The notes below the pieces were generated by a model. That model saw nothing but the letters and a program-made list of their open reading frames with translations. It searched no databases and was not told the DNA's origin. Shown here piece by piece: positions 6,871 through 15,079 of a stretch of 27,269 bases of DNA. The stretch lies in NCBI GenBank assembly GCA_046594445.1, contig JBKJSM010000101.1, positions 1 through 27,269 on the forward strand, in the 5' to 3' direction. Within the stretch, counting starts at the first letter, position 1, and each line of letters starts with the position of its first letter. The position numbers were made by a program, and so were the translations under genes. The stretch comes from Gaiellasilicea sp046594445 (GTDB lineage: Bacteria > Actinomycetota > Thermoleophilia > Gaiellales > Gaiellaceae).

Positions 6871-7262
6871 GCGAGCATCCGAACGCGGCGGTCACGCGCG
6901 CCGGCTTCGACCGCTTCGTCGGAGGCGACGTCGCGGGGCTCCTGGAGCTCTTCGCCGACGACGCGGTCTGGCATGTGCCTGGCGCGAACGCGATGTCCGG
7001 CGATTACCGCGGCCGGGACGAGATCATCCGCTTCCTCCGGCGCACGTCCGAGCTCACCGGCGGCACCTACCGCGTCGAGCCGCTCTGGGTCGTGGCCGAC
7101 GACGAGCACGTCGTCGCCGTCTACCGGGCGCGGGGCGAGCGCAAAGGTAGGAGCCTCGACATCGAGCAGGCCCTACTCGTGGGCGTCCGAGCCGGCCTCT
7201 GGGTCGACATCCGCGCCCAGCCGCTCGACCAGGCCGCGTTCGACGTCTTCTGGGCCGAGTAA
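6867..7262 (+). CDS. SnoaL-like (NTF2 fold) protein
   Basis: The product is 131 residues. RAGFDRFVGGDVAGLLELFADDAVWHVPG, read in two parts, gives the helix and cone-closing strand of the SnoaL/NTF2-like fold. The segments YRGRDEIIRFLRR and the final beta-sheet strands (VVAVYRARGERKG, ALLVGVRAGLWVDIRAQP) support it. The fold covers polyketide cyclases, ketosteroid isomerases and many uncharacterised binding proteins, so the reaction cannot be given. The only start that keeps the conserved N-terminus is TTG 6867, which overlaps the response regulator stop (TTGA). It is the third gene of the kinase operon. A TACGCT hexamer (6852-6857) just upstream might be a weak extra promoter. It ends 3 nt before the convergent DUF4349 gene. 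Confidence 0.75.
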   Translation: MSEHPNAAVTRAGFDRFVGGDVAGLLELFADDAVWHVPGANAMSGDYRGRDEIIRFLRRTSELTGGTYRVEPLWVVADDEHVVAVYRARGERKGRSLDIEQALLVGVRAGLWVDIRAQPLDQAAFDVFWAE

Positions 7263-7265
7263 CTA

Positions 7266-8288
7266 TTACTTGGCGAGCAGGCGGGCTTCCTCGCGGCGGC
7301 GGCGGAGACGCAGGGCCAACCAGGTCAGCAAACCGAGCAGGAGGAACGGGCCGGCGATCACGAGCACGTAGAGAAGCGCGATCCCCTCCCACGCGAGCAC
7401 GTCTTGGACGTCGTCGATGCGGCTGCCGCTCTCGGCGCCCGGCTGGATCTCCTCGGTGGTCAGGGTGAGGTAAATGGTGGCGGTGCGGGCCTCGGCCTTC
7501 GTGCCGCGCACGCCTTCGCGCAGGCCCGCCAGCTTCTCGCGGGCGTTCGTCAGCCGAGACTGAAGGACGACGCGATCTCCGGGCGGGAGCGTCGAGCTCT
7601 CGAGCCGCGCGACGAGCTGCGCGATCTGGCGCTGCGCCGCCTCGACCTGGGACTGGAGCGTGTCGGCCTGCACCTGCAGGTCCTCGATCCCGTAGCGCTG
7701 CCCCAGGATCGTGCCCAGCTGGGAGAGCTGCGTCATCGCGCTCTGGACGCGAGTCGTGGGGATGCGGAGCGTGATCTGCGCGGCGCCGACGCCGGCGGCG
7801 GGCGCGTCGTACTGCAGCGACGCGACGGTGCCACCGTGCTGGAGGGCGATTCGCTGCGCGTGCTTCGTCGCGCTCGACAGCGCCTCGACGTCGTCCACAC
7901 GCAGGCGAAGCTCGGCCTCGTAGCGCTGGAGCTGGCCGGGAACGGGTGCGACGAAGGCCGAATCGGCGGCGTTTGCCGGCGCGAGCGTCTTCGCACGCTC
8001 GGGCGTCGCGCTCTCCAGGGTTGCGATCGCCGGTGCGCCGCCCGAAGCGGCCATCTCGTCGCCCCCGCTCTTGACGACGTCGTCTCGCGTCAGCCCGATC
8101 ACGCCCGCCGCGACGAGCGCGACGACGAGCGCCGCAGGCGCGACGAGCACCAGACGTCGCCACTCGAAGCGGGCCAGAAAGGGCTCGCGGGCCGGCTCCT
8201 GCGCGGCGAGCTCCCGGACGCGCTCGCGCAGGGACTCGGGTGCGGCGGGCCGCGTGGAGCGGATCTCGTTCTGCAGCGTCTCAGACAT
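7266..8288 (-). CDS. DUF4349 membrane protein, possible anti-sigma factor
   Basis: The 340-residue protein has a short cytoplasmic N-terminus (about 45 residues, with PESLRERVRELAAQEP), a first membrane helix at about 46-66, a large extracytoplasmic part, and a second helix near residues 297-328 followed by an arginine-rich tail. The outer part has the DUF4349 features: a paired-strand domain (YEAELRLRVDDVEALSSATKHA), a second one (AAQITLRIPTTRVQSAMTQLSQLG), and a long predicted coiled coil (about 175-245, DTLQSQVEAAQRQIAQLVARLE). The start overlaps the end of the ECF sigma gene by 8 bp. This order, and a short cytosolic N-terminus before a membrane helix, is what one expects of a membrane-bound anti-sigma factor. 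No zinc-type HxxxCxxC motif is present, so that role is inference. Confidence 0.8.
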   Translation of the reverse strand: MSETLQNEIRSTRPAAPESLRERVRELAAQEPAREPFLARFEWRRLVLVAPAALVVALVAAGVIGLTRDDVVKSGGDEMAASGGAPAIATLESATPERAKTLAPANAADSAFVAPVPGQLQRYEAELRLRVDDVEALSSATKHAQRIALQHGGTVASLQYDAPAAGVGAAQITLRIPTTRVQSAMTQLSQLGTILGQRYGIEDLQVQADTLQSQVEAAQRQIAQLVARLESSTLPPGDRVVLQSRLTNAREKLAGLREGVRGTKAEARTATIYLTLTTEEIQPGAESGSRIDDVQDVLAWEGIALLYVLVIAGPFLLLGLLTWLALRLRRRREEARLLAK

Positions 8289-8790
8289 GGATGCTCACCT
8301 TCTCCTCGAGCTTCGTCAGGGCGCGCGACAGGCGCGTTGAGACCGCCGTCGAGCTGATGCCGAGCACGCGAGCCGCCTCTTCGCCGTCGAGCTCGAGCAG
8401 GACTCGGAGCGCAATCACTTCGCGCTCGCCGGCGCTGAGCTCTCGCAAGGCCGTCTCGAGCTCGGGGGACAGGCCCTCGGCGAACGCGGCGTCGACCTGG
8501 TCCGGCGTCGCCACGCGCTGCTCGCGGCGCCCTCGCCGCTCCTCGGCGCGGAACCAGTCGAGCGCGGTCGTGCGGGCGATCTGGCAGAGCCACGTGCGGG
8601 CGCTTGCCCGGCGAGGGTCGAACCGGCGCCACAGCCGCAGCGCCTTCTCGAACGTGTCCGCAGCGAGATCCTCGGCGAGCGAGCGGTCGCGGGTCAGGTA
8701 GACGAGATAGGCGTACACGTCGTCGAGGTGCTCTTCCGCGGTCGCTGCAAACGACGTCGAGAAGGCGGGTTGTCGTGCGGGAAGCGTCAT
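8281..8790 (-). CDS. ECF-type RNA polymerase sigma factor
   Basis: About 169 residues, the normal size for a group 4 sigma factor. Region 2 is seen in LDDVYAYLVYLTRDRSLAEDLAADTFEKALRLW (core binding and -10 recognition, quoted here as overlapping segments around RSLAEDLAADTFEKAL and TWLCQIARTTALDWFR). Region 4 follows with LRELSAGEREVIALRVLLEL and the helix-turn-helix GEEAARVLGISSTAVSTRLS. It directs polymerase to a small regulon that probably includes its own operon. The partner is the overlapping DUF4349 protein. I chose ATG 8790; GTG 8799, three codons upstream in frame, is equally possible, as neither has a Shine-Dalgarno. The promoter region is shared with the divergent methyltransferase. 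Confidence 0.9.
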   Translation of the reverse strand: MTLPARQPAFSTSFAATAEEHLDDVYAYLVYLTRDRSLAEDLAADTFEKALRLWRRFDPRRASARTWLCQIARTTALDWFRAEERRGRREQRVATPDQVDAAFAEGLSPELETALRELSAGEREVIALRVLLELDGEEAARVLGISSTAVSTRLSRALTKLEEKVSIHV

Positions 8791-8854
8791 CGCTTGCACA
8801 CGGTCTCTACGCCGCTGCTTGCTCTCTCGTCACGTGTGTCGCAAGATTGCCCAG

Positions 8855-9646
8855 GTGAGTGAGGAGACCTTCGACCGACTCCACGATTTCGATCACGTCG
8901 ACGAGTCGGGGGAGACACAACAGCTGATCGCCTTTCTCGCCTGGGTGGACGCGAAGCCGGATGTCGTCGCCAGACGGGAGCGCTCGTACGAGCTTCTCGG
9001 AGTACGGCCCGGGGCCGCGATCGCGGACGTTGGCTGCGGGATCGGTACCGTCCTCGCCGACCTGGCGGCGCTCGACGCTCGCGCGATCGGCGTCGACTCC
9101 AGCGACGCGATGGTGCGGGAAGCCGCGCGCCGCGTGCCTGAGGCCGAGCTGCATGTCGCAGCCGCTGCAGCGCTCCCGCTCGAGGCCGGCCTGCTCGCCG
9201 GCTATCGCGCCGAACGCGTCTACCAGCACCTCGCCGACCCGATATCCGCGCTCGCCGAGGCGATGCGCGTGCTCGAGCCCGGGGGGCGGATCGTGCTCGT
9301 CGACCAGGACTGGGACGCGTTCGTCATCGACGGCGACGACCGGCAAGTGACGCGCTCGATGCTGACGGGCTTCGCCGACTCGATCCCAAATGGCTGGGCG
9401 GGCAGGCGCAACGGCCTCGCGCTTTCGGCCGCCGGGTTCATCCAGGTGGCCGTCGAGGCCGAGACGGTGACGATCGACTACGACGACGCCGCTCCCTTCC
9501 TGCCGGCGCTCAAGGCCGCGGCGATCGACGCCGGCGCCGACAAGAAAGCGGCGCTCGCCTGGCTCGACGAGCAGCGGCGCCGCGGCGAGGAAGGCCGCTT
9601 CTTTGCTGCGATGACTCATTTCCTCGCGAGCGCCACGCGGCCCTAG
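8855..9646 (+). CDS. Class I SAM-dependent methyltransferase
   Basis: A 263-residue soluble enzyme. Motif I is IADVGCGIGTVLADLA (GxGxG loop for SAM), followed by the acidic strand-2 residue in AIGVDSSDAMVREAARR, and the post-motif segment AMRVLEPGGRIVLVDQDWD. This pattern is that of the UbiE/Methyltransf_11 group acting on small molecules; the acceptor is unknown. The C-terminal part (residues about 175-263) is a substrate-side helical cap. GTG 8855 is chosen because it begins the conserved segment; upstream in-frame GTG 8834 and TTG 8819 are alternatives. CAAGAT, 7 nt before GTG 8855, is a weak leaderless -10. The stop overlaps the convergent ABC-F stop within a CTAG palindrome. Confidence 0.85.
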   Translation: MSEETFDRLHDFDHVDESGETQQLIAFLAWVDAKPDVVARRERSYELLGVRPGAAIADVGCGIGTVLADLAALDARAIGVDSSDAMVREAARRVPEAELHVAAAAALPLEAGLLAGYRAERVYQHLADPISALAEAMRVLEPGGRIVLVDQDWDAFVIDGDDRQVTRSMLTGFADSIPNGWAGRRNGLALSAAGFIQVAVEAETVTIDYDDAAPFLPALKAAAIDAGADKKAALAWLDEQRRRGEEGRFFAAMTHFLASATRP

Positions 9647-11478
9647 GCCTGCGCCGACTCGAACAGCTCCTCCCAGCGCTCGAGCAGGCTCCGGAGGTCG
9701 TCGCGCGCCTTCGTGTGCGCCGTGAGCACGTCGGCATTGCCCCAGTCGTCGGCGAGCTGCCGCTCGAGCTCGGCCAGCTCGAGCTCGAGCACCTCGATGG
9801 CGGTCTCGATCTCCTCCAGCTCGTTCGCGCGCGGCCGCTCCGGACGCGGCTTCTCCTTGCGTTCCTTCGGCGCAGCCGGCGGGGGCGTGGTCTCGTCGCC
9901 GCGGATGCGGACGTAGTCGGCCCAGCCGCCGTCGTACGAGCGGAGCGTGCCGTGCTCGACCGCGACGATTCGCTCCGCGACGGCGTCGAGCACAGCCCGA
10001 TCGTGCGAGACGAGCAGGACTGTGCCGGGGAACGCCTCCAGCGCCGCCTCGAGCGCCTCGCGGCTCTCGAGGTCGAGGTGGTTCGTCGGCTCATCCAGGA
10101 CGAGGAGGTTCGCGCCCGAGGCGACGATCAGGGCCAGCGCGAGCCGGCGCCGCTCGCCGCCCGAGAGCGAGACGACCTTCTTCTCGTGCTCGTCCCAGCC
10201 CGAGAAGAGAAACTTCCCGAGGAGCGCTTGCGCCTGCGGGCGCTGCAGCCCCGTGGCGCCCATCGCGCACTCGAGCACGCTGCCGCGCTCGTCCAGCTCG
10301 ACCTCGTGCTGGGAGAAGTACGCCAGCTCCGTGCCATGGCCGAGCCGGCCGACCTTGCCGGCGACGACCGCCTCGAGCAGGGTGGATTTTCCCGAGCCGT
10401 TCGGGCCGATCAGGGCGACGTGTTCGCCGCGCTCGAGGACGAGCTCGGCGTCCTTCAGCAGCGGCTTCGTGCCCGCGGCCAGATCGAACCCTTCGGCCTC
10501 GAAGACGGTGCGCCCGCTGCGCACCGGCTTGAGGAACTCGAAGCCGAGCGTGCGGCGCCCGCCGCGAGGGGCCTCGACCCGGACTGCCTCGATCCGGGCG
10601 ATCTGCTTCAGCTTCGCCTGCGCCTGGCGCGACTTCGTCCCGTAGCGGAAGCGGGCGACGAAGCGCTCGAGTCGCTCGATGTCCTCCGCCTGCCGCTCGG
10701 CGAACTTCGCCTGGGCCGCGAGCCGGGCTGCCTTCTCCTGTCGCCAGACGTGCCACTTGCCGGGGAAGAACACCGACTTGCCGCCCTCGAGCTCGAGTAC
10801 AGAGGTCGCGACCGACTCTAGAAACCAGCGATCGTGGGCAACGAGGATGACGGCGGCGTCGATCGTCGAGAGCTCCTGCTCGAGCCACTCCATCGACTCC
10901 ATGTCGAGGTGGTTCGTCGGCTCGTCGAGCAGCAGCAGGTCGGGGCTGCCGGCGAGCGCTCGGGCCAGCGAGGCGCGCGTGAGCTCGCCGCCCGAGAACG
11001 TGACGAGGCCGCGGTCGAGATCGGCATCGGCGAAGCCCAGGCCGCGCAGCACCGCGGTTGCGTGGTCGCGCCAGCCATAGCCGCCCGCGTGCTCGAGCCG
11101 CGCCTGGGCCTCGCCGTAGCGGCGCAGCGTCTCGGGCGCGTGGTCGCCGGAGGCCATCGCCTCCTCGAGGCGGCGCAGCTCGCGCTCCGTCTCGATCAGG
11201 TCGGCGGCGCCGGAGAGCGTGTACTCGCGCAGCGAGAAGCCGGCGTCCCTCGGCGGGCGCTGGTCGTGCAGCGCGACGCGCGCACCCTTCTCCCAGGCGA
11301 GCTCCCCGCTCGCGAGCTCGCTCTCGCCGGTCAACGTGCGCAGCAGCGTCGTCTTGCCGGCGCCGTTCGGACCGGCGAGGGCGAGCCGGTCGCCCCGTTC
11401 GACCTTGAACGAGACGCCATCGAAGAGCGGATCGCCGGAATGCTCCTTGCGGAGGCTGGATGCGATCAGGACTGCCAC
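9643..11478 (-). CDS. ABC-F family ATPase (Uup/EttA-like ribosome-associated)
   Basis: A 611-residue soluble protein with two ABC domains in one chain and no membrane segments. Domain 1: Walker A GPNGAGKTT (36-44), signature FSGGELTRAS (161-170), Walker B LLLLDEPTNHLD (181-192). Domain 2: Walker A GPNGSGKST (358-366), signature LSGGERRRL (438-446), Walker B LLVLDEPTNHLD (458-469). The basic linker (about 240-310, rich in Ala/Gln/Arg) is the P-site tRNA-interaction motif of ABC-F proteins. A proline-rich joint and a C-terminal coiled coil (about 552-608) match the Uup-like subgroup. ABC-F proteins act on ribosomes to relieve stalling, or protect against antibiotics; which applies is not decidable here. 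GTG 11478 lies 7 nt after a TACGCT -10 box, so the mRNA is probably leaderless. Confidence 0.9.
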   Translation of the reverse strand: MAVLIASSLRKEHSGDPLFDGVSFKVERGDRLALAGPNGAGKTTLLRTLTGESELASGELAWEKGARVALHDQRPPRDAGFSLREYTLSGAADLIETERELRRLEEAMASGDHAPETLRRYGEAQARLEHAGGYGWRDHATAVLRGLGFADADLDRGLVTFSGGELTRASLARALAGSPDLLLLDEPTNHLDMESMEWLEQELSTIDAAVILVAHDRWFLESVATSVLELEGGKSVFFPGKWHVWRQEKAARLAAQAKFAERQAEDIERLERFVARFRYGTKSRQAQAKLKQIARIEAVRVEAPRGGRRTLGFEFLKPVRSGRTVFEAEGFDLAAGTKPLLKDAELVLERGEHVALIGPNGSGKSTLLEAVVAGKVGRLGHGTELAYFSQHEVELDERGSVLECAMGATGLQRPQAQALLGKFLFSGWDEHEKKVVSLSGGERRRLALALIVASGANLLVLDEPTNHLDLESREALEAALEAFPGTVLLVSHDRAVLDAVAERIVAVEHGTLRSYDGGWADYVRIRGDETTPPPAAPKERKEKPRPERPRANELEEIETAIEVLELELAELERQLADDWGNADVLTAHTKARDDLRSLLERWEELFESAQA

Positions 11479-11485
11479 GCCCCTA

Positions 11486-11491
11486 AGCGTA
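11486..11491 (-). promoter_or_regulatory. -10 box of the ABC-F gene (leaderless)
   Basis: Read on the minus strand the hexamer is TACGCT, 7 nt before GTG 11478. No Shine-Dalgarno sequence is present in the remaining bases. It lies 9 bp from the oppositely oriented -10 box of tkt. Confidence 0.5.
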
Positions 11492-11500
11492 GTGGGCGGT

Positions 11501-11506
11501 TATCCT
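11501..11506 (+). promoter_or_regulatory. -10 box of the pentose-phosphate operon (leaderless)
   Basis: TATCCT ends 6 nt before ATG 11513 of tkt. The intervening CGGGCC is not a Shine-Dalgarno sequence, so transcription probably begins at the start codon. No good -35 is seen. This would be the single strong promoter for the seven genes that follow. Confidence 0.55.
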
Positions 11507-11512
11507 CGGGCC

Positions 11513-13519
11513 ATGGCCGACGACGCGCAGATCCGGAAGCTTTCGATCGACACGATCCGCGCGCTGGCGATGGACGGCGTCCAGAAGGCGAACGCCGGTC
11601 ACCCCGGCACGGCAATGGCGCTCGCGCCGCTCGCGTACGTGCTCTACCGCCGCGTCATGCGCCACAATCCGGCGAATCCCGACTGGCCGAACCGCGATCG
11701 CTTCGTCCTCTCCGCCGGCCACGCCTGCATCCTTCAGTACGCGGCGCTGCACCTCTCCGGCTACAACCTCTCACTCGAGGAGCTGAAGCGCTTCCGCCAG
11801 TGGGGCTCTCGCACGCCGGGCCATCCGGAGCACTTCATGACCGAGGGCGTCGAGACGACCACCGGCCCACTCGGGCAAGGCTTCGCCAACGGCGTCGGCT
11901 TCGCGATCGCTGATCGGTTCCTCGCCGAACGCTACAACCGCCCGCACTACGACCTCGTCGACCGCTTCGTCTACGCGATCTGCTCGGACGGTGACCTGAT
12001 GGAAGGTCTCTCCTACGAGGCCGCCTCGATCGCAGGGCACCTCGGCCTAGGCAGGCTCGTCTACTTCTACGACGACAACCACATCACGATCGACGGCACG
12101 ACCGCGCTCACGTTCACGACCGAGGACAAGGCGAAGCGCTTCGAGGCCCAGGGCTGGCACGTGCAGTCGATCGAGGACTCCGAGGACGTGGACGCGCTTG
12201 AGGCCGCCACGCGGGCGGCGCAAGCCGAGCTCGAGCGGCCCTCGCTCGTGATCGTGCGCAGCCACATCGCCTTCGGCGCGCCGAAGGCGGTCGACACGTC
12301 GAAGTCCCACGGCTCCCCGCTCGGCGAGGACGAGATCCGCGCCGCGAAGGAGACGCTTGGCCTGAACCCGGACGAGCACTTCGACGTCACGGACGAGGTC
12401 TACGAGCACATGGACGCGCGGCCCGCCGGGATCGACGCAGAGCAGGAGTGGCGGGACCGCTTCGAGCGCTGGGCGGAGACGTTTCCGAAGCTCCGCGAGG
12501 ACTGGGAGGCCGACAGGACCGGTAAGCCGCGGCCCGGCTGGCTCGACGCGCTGCCGGAGTTCCCCGCCGGCGAGGGCGTTGCGTCGCGCGACGCCGGCAA
12601 GAAGGTAATGCAGGCGCTGAAGCCCTTCACGCCCACGATGATCGGCGGCGCCGCCGACCTCGTCGAGTCGACCAAGACCGAGTTCGAGGGCGCAGGCCTC
12701 TTCTCGGCCACCCACGCGGGACGCAACGTCGCCTTCGGGATCCGCGAGCATGCGATGGGCTCGATCGTGAACGGGATCGCGCTCACGCAGGGAATGCTGA
12801 AGCCCTACGGCTCCACCTTCCTGATCTTCTCCGACTACATGCGCCCGGCGGTACGCCTCTCCGCGCTCGGCCACCTGCAGTCGCTCTGGGTCTGGACGCA
12901 TGATTCGGTCGGCGTCGGCGAGGATGGCCCGACGCACCAGCCCGTCGAGCACCACATGGCGCTCCGGGCGATCCCGAACCTCTGGTACGTCCGCCCCGGC
13001 GACGCGAACGAGACGGCGATGGCGTGGCGGATCGCGCTCGAGCGGGAGGACGGGCCAGTCGCGCTTGCGCTCTCACGCCAGAAGCTCGAGACGCTCGACC
13101 GCACCGAGGTCGCTCCAGCCGAAGGAGTGCTTCGAGGCGCGTACACGCTCTGGCAGTCGGGAGAGGGCTTGCCGGACGTCGTCCTGCTCGCCACCGGCTC
13201 GGAGCTGGGGGTCGCCTACGAGGCCGCCAAGACGATGGATGCGAACGTTCGCGTCGTGTCAATGCCGTGCTGGGAGCTCTTTGCCACGCAACCCCAGGAC
13301 TACCGCGACGAGGTGATTCCGCCCGACGTCCGCGCGCGGCTCTCCGTCGAGGCGGGGATCTCGCTCGGCTGGGAGCGCTGGATCGGCGACGCCGGCGCGT
13401 CGGTCGCGATCGACCGCTTCGGCGCCTCCGCGCCGGGCGACGAGGTGCTGGCGCGGCTCGGCTTCACGGCCGAGAACGTCGCCGAGCGCGCAGTGGCGCT
13501 ACTCGAGCGGGTCGCATGA
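11513..13519 (+). CDS. tkt: Transketolase
   Basis: The 668-residue enzyme moves two-carbon units between sugar phosphates with thiamine diphosphate, linking pentose phosphates to glycolysis. Visible marks: the N-terminal ANAGHPGTAMALAPLAYVLY, the TPP/metal motif CSDGDLMEGLSYEAAS through DDNHITIDG, and the pyrimidine-domain segments NVAFGIREHAMGSIVNGIAL (the catalytic Glu of this domain lies in GIREHAMG) and HDSVGVGEDGPTHQPVEH. The C-terminal domain ends at a normal point. The frame is open upstream to 11219, but ATG 11513 starts exactly where transketolases start and fits the -10 spacing. Its stop overlaps the rpiB start by 4 bp (ATGA). First gene of the operon. Confidence 0.96.
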   Translation: MADDAQIRKLSIDTIRALAMDGVQKANAGHPGTAMALAPLAYVLYRRVMRHNPANPDWPNRDRFVLSAGHACILQYAALHLSGYNLSLEELKRFRQWGSRTPGHPEHFMTEGVETTTGPLGQGFANGVGFAIADRFLAERYNRPHYDLVDRFVYAICSDGDLMEGLSYEAASIAGHLGLGRLVYFYDDNHITIDGTTALTFTTEDKAKRFEAQGWHVQSIEDSEDVDALEAATRAAQAELERPSLVIVRSHIAFGAPKAVDTSKSHGSPLGEDEIRAAKETLGLNPDEHFDVTDEVYEHMDARPAGIDAEQEWRDRFERWAETFPKLREDWEADRTGKPRPGWLDALPEFPAGEGVASRDAGKKVMQALKPFTPTMIGGAADLVESTKTEFEGAGLFSATHAGRNVAFGIREHAMGSIVNGIALTQGMLKPYGSTFLIFSDYMRPAVRLSALGHLQSLWVWTHDSVGVGEDGPTHQPVEHHMALRAIPNLWYVRPGDANETAMAWRIALEREDGPVALALSRQKLETLDRTEVAPAEGVLRGAYTLWQSGEGLPDVVLLATGSELGVAYEAAKTMDANVRVVSMPCWELFATQPQDYRDEVIPPDVRARLSVEAGISLGWERWIGDAGASVAIDRFGASAPGDEVLARLGFTAENVAERAVALLERVA

Positions 13520-13989
13520 AGATCGCCGTCGCGTTCGACCATCGCGGCGTGAAGCTGCGGGAGCGCCTGCTGGAGGAGCTGGAAGCGCTCCGGCACGAGG
13601 TCGTCGACCTCGGCACGGACAGCGACGCGGAGCGGATCGACTATCCGGACAAGGCGCGCGAGCTCGGACGGGCTCTCCAGTCCGGTGAGGCGGAGCGCGG
13701 CATCCTCGTCTGCGGCTCGGGCGTCGGCGCGTCGGTCGCCGCCTGCAAGATGACCGGGATTCGCGCTGCGATCTGCCACGATGTCTACTCCGCCCACCAG
13801 GGCGTCGAGCACGACGACATGAACGTGATCTGCCTCGGGTCCGAGGTGATCGGCGCCGAGCTCGCGGTCGACCTCGTGCGCGCCTTCCTGGGCGCGCGCT
13901 TCGACGGCGGCGAGCGCTACGTGAAGCGGCTGGAGAAGGTCGCTGCGATGGAGAAGGAGATGAGGGATGGCCACGTCACGACTACATGA
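13516..13989 (+). CDS. rpiB: Ribose-5-phosphate isomerase B
   Basis: A 157-residue enzyme of the RpiB/LacAB family that interconverts ribose 5-phosphate and ribulose 5-phosphate. The sequence begins MKIAVAFDHRGVKLRE with Asp9-His10, has the catalytic Cys66 in ILVCGSGVGASVAACK, and the phosphate-binding and proton-transfer region HQGVEHDDMNVICLGSEVIG (94-113). Length and motifs match the family. ATG 13516 overlaps the transketolase stop (ATGA). Its 3' end runs 23 bp into tal. It supplies the pentose isomerase step of the operon. Confidence 0.92.
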   Translation: MKIAVAFDHRGVKLRERLLEELEALRHEVVDLGTDSDAERIDYPDKARELGRALQSGEAERGILVCGSGVGASVAACKMTGIRAAICHDVYSAHQGVEHDDMNVICLGSEVIGAELAVDLVRAFLGARFDGGERYVKRLEKVAAMEKEMRDGHVTTT

Positions 13990-15079
13990 GCTCTCGGAGC
14001 AGGGCGTCAGCGTCTGGATCGACTCGCTCTCGCGGGAGATGCTCGAGACCGGCGAGCTCGCCCGGCTGATGAAGGAAGACGCCGTCGTCGGCGTCACCTC
14101 CAACCCGACGATCTTCGAGAAGGCGCTCTCGACGGGCGAGTGGTACGACGACCAGCTCGGGGAGCTGCTGAAGACGGAGGACGACCCGACCGAGATCTTC
14201 CTCCAGCTGGCGATGGAGGACATCCGCCGCGCGTGCGACCTGCTTCGCCCCGTCTGGGACAGCGGCAAGGGCGCGGACGGGTACGTCTCGCTCGAGGTCG
14301 ATCCGACACTCGCCTACGACCGCGAGGCGACGTTCGAGCAGGCGATGCGCTTGCACGAAGAGGTCGACCGGCCGAACCTGCACGTGAAGATCCCGGCGAC
14401 GCTGCCCGGACTCGGTGCGATCGAGGACTGCCTCGCCAAGGGGAAGTCGATCAACGTGACCCTGATCTTCTCGCTCGATCGCTACGCCGCGGTCGCGGAG
14501 GCGTACGTCAAGGGGCTCGAGCGCCTCGTGGCCTCCGGCGGCGATCCGACCCTGGTCGCCTCGGTCGCGAGCTTCTTCGTCTCGCGGGTCGACTCCGAGG
14601 CGGACAAGCGACTCGAGGCGATCGGCGGCCAGGCGACGCGGCTGCAGGGAAAGCTTGCGATCGCGAACGCCAAGCTCGCGTACCGTCACTGGCAGGAAGT
14701 GTTCGCCGGGCCGCGCTGGGAGTTTCTCGCCGCGAAGGGCGCCACCGCGCAGCGCTGCCTCTGGGCTTCCACCTCGACGAAGAACCCCGAGTACCGCGAC
14801 GTGATGTACGTCGAGGAGCTGATCGGGCCGAAGACCGTGAACACGATGCCGCTGGAGACGGCCGTCGCCTTCCAGGAGCACGGGAAGGTGGAGCCGGACA
14901 CGATCACCCGGGGCGTCGCCGAGGCCCGCCAGCTGCTCGAGCGGCTCGCGGAGGTCGGCGTCGACTACGACGACGTGGTCGCGACGCTCGAGGCCGAGGG
15001 CGTGCAGAAGTTCGCCGACTCCTTCGAGGAGCTGCTCGAGGAGATCCGCGCGAAGCGCAGCGAGCTCGCAGCGGCGTGA
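13967..15079 (+). CDS. tal: Transaldolase
   Basis: The 370-residue enzyme transfers dihydroxyacetone units between sedoheptulose 7-phosphate and glyceraldehyde 3-phosphate. The fold and motifs are clear: VVGVTSNPTIFEKAL (40-54), the Schiff-base Lys141 in LHVKIPATLPG, NVTLIFSLDRYAAVAEAY, and the C-terminal segments GATAQRCLWASTSTKNPEY and IGPKTVNTMPLETAVAF. This is the long actinobacterial/cyanobacterial transaldolase (about 370 residues), the kind that in some bacteria is fused to glucose-6-phosphate isomerase. ATG 13967 lies inside the rpiB end. AAGGAGATGAGGG just upstream gives a good ribosome site. The stop overlaps the next start in GTGA. Confidence 0.95.
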   Translation: MATSRLHELSEQGVSVWIDSLSREMLETGELARLMKEDAVVGVTSNPTIFEKALSTGEWYDDQLGELLKTEDDPTEIFLQLAMEDIRRACDLLRPVWDSGKGADGYVSLEVDPTLAYDREATFEQAMRLHEEVDRPNLHVKIPATLPGLGAIEDCLAKGKSINVTLIFSLDRYAAVAEAYVKGLERLVASGGDPTLVASVASFFVSRVDSEADKRLEAIGGQATRLQGKLAIANAKLAYRHWQEVFAGPRWEFLAAKGATAQRCLWASTSTKNPEYRDVMYVEELIGPKTVNTMPLETAVAFQEHGKVEPDTITRGVAEARQLLERLAEVGVDYDDVVATLEAEGVQKFADSFEELLEEIRAKRSELAAA

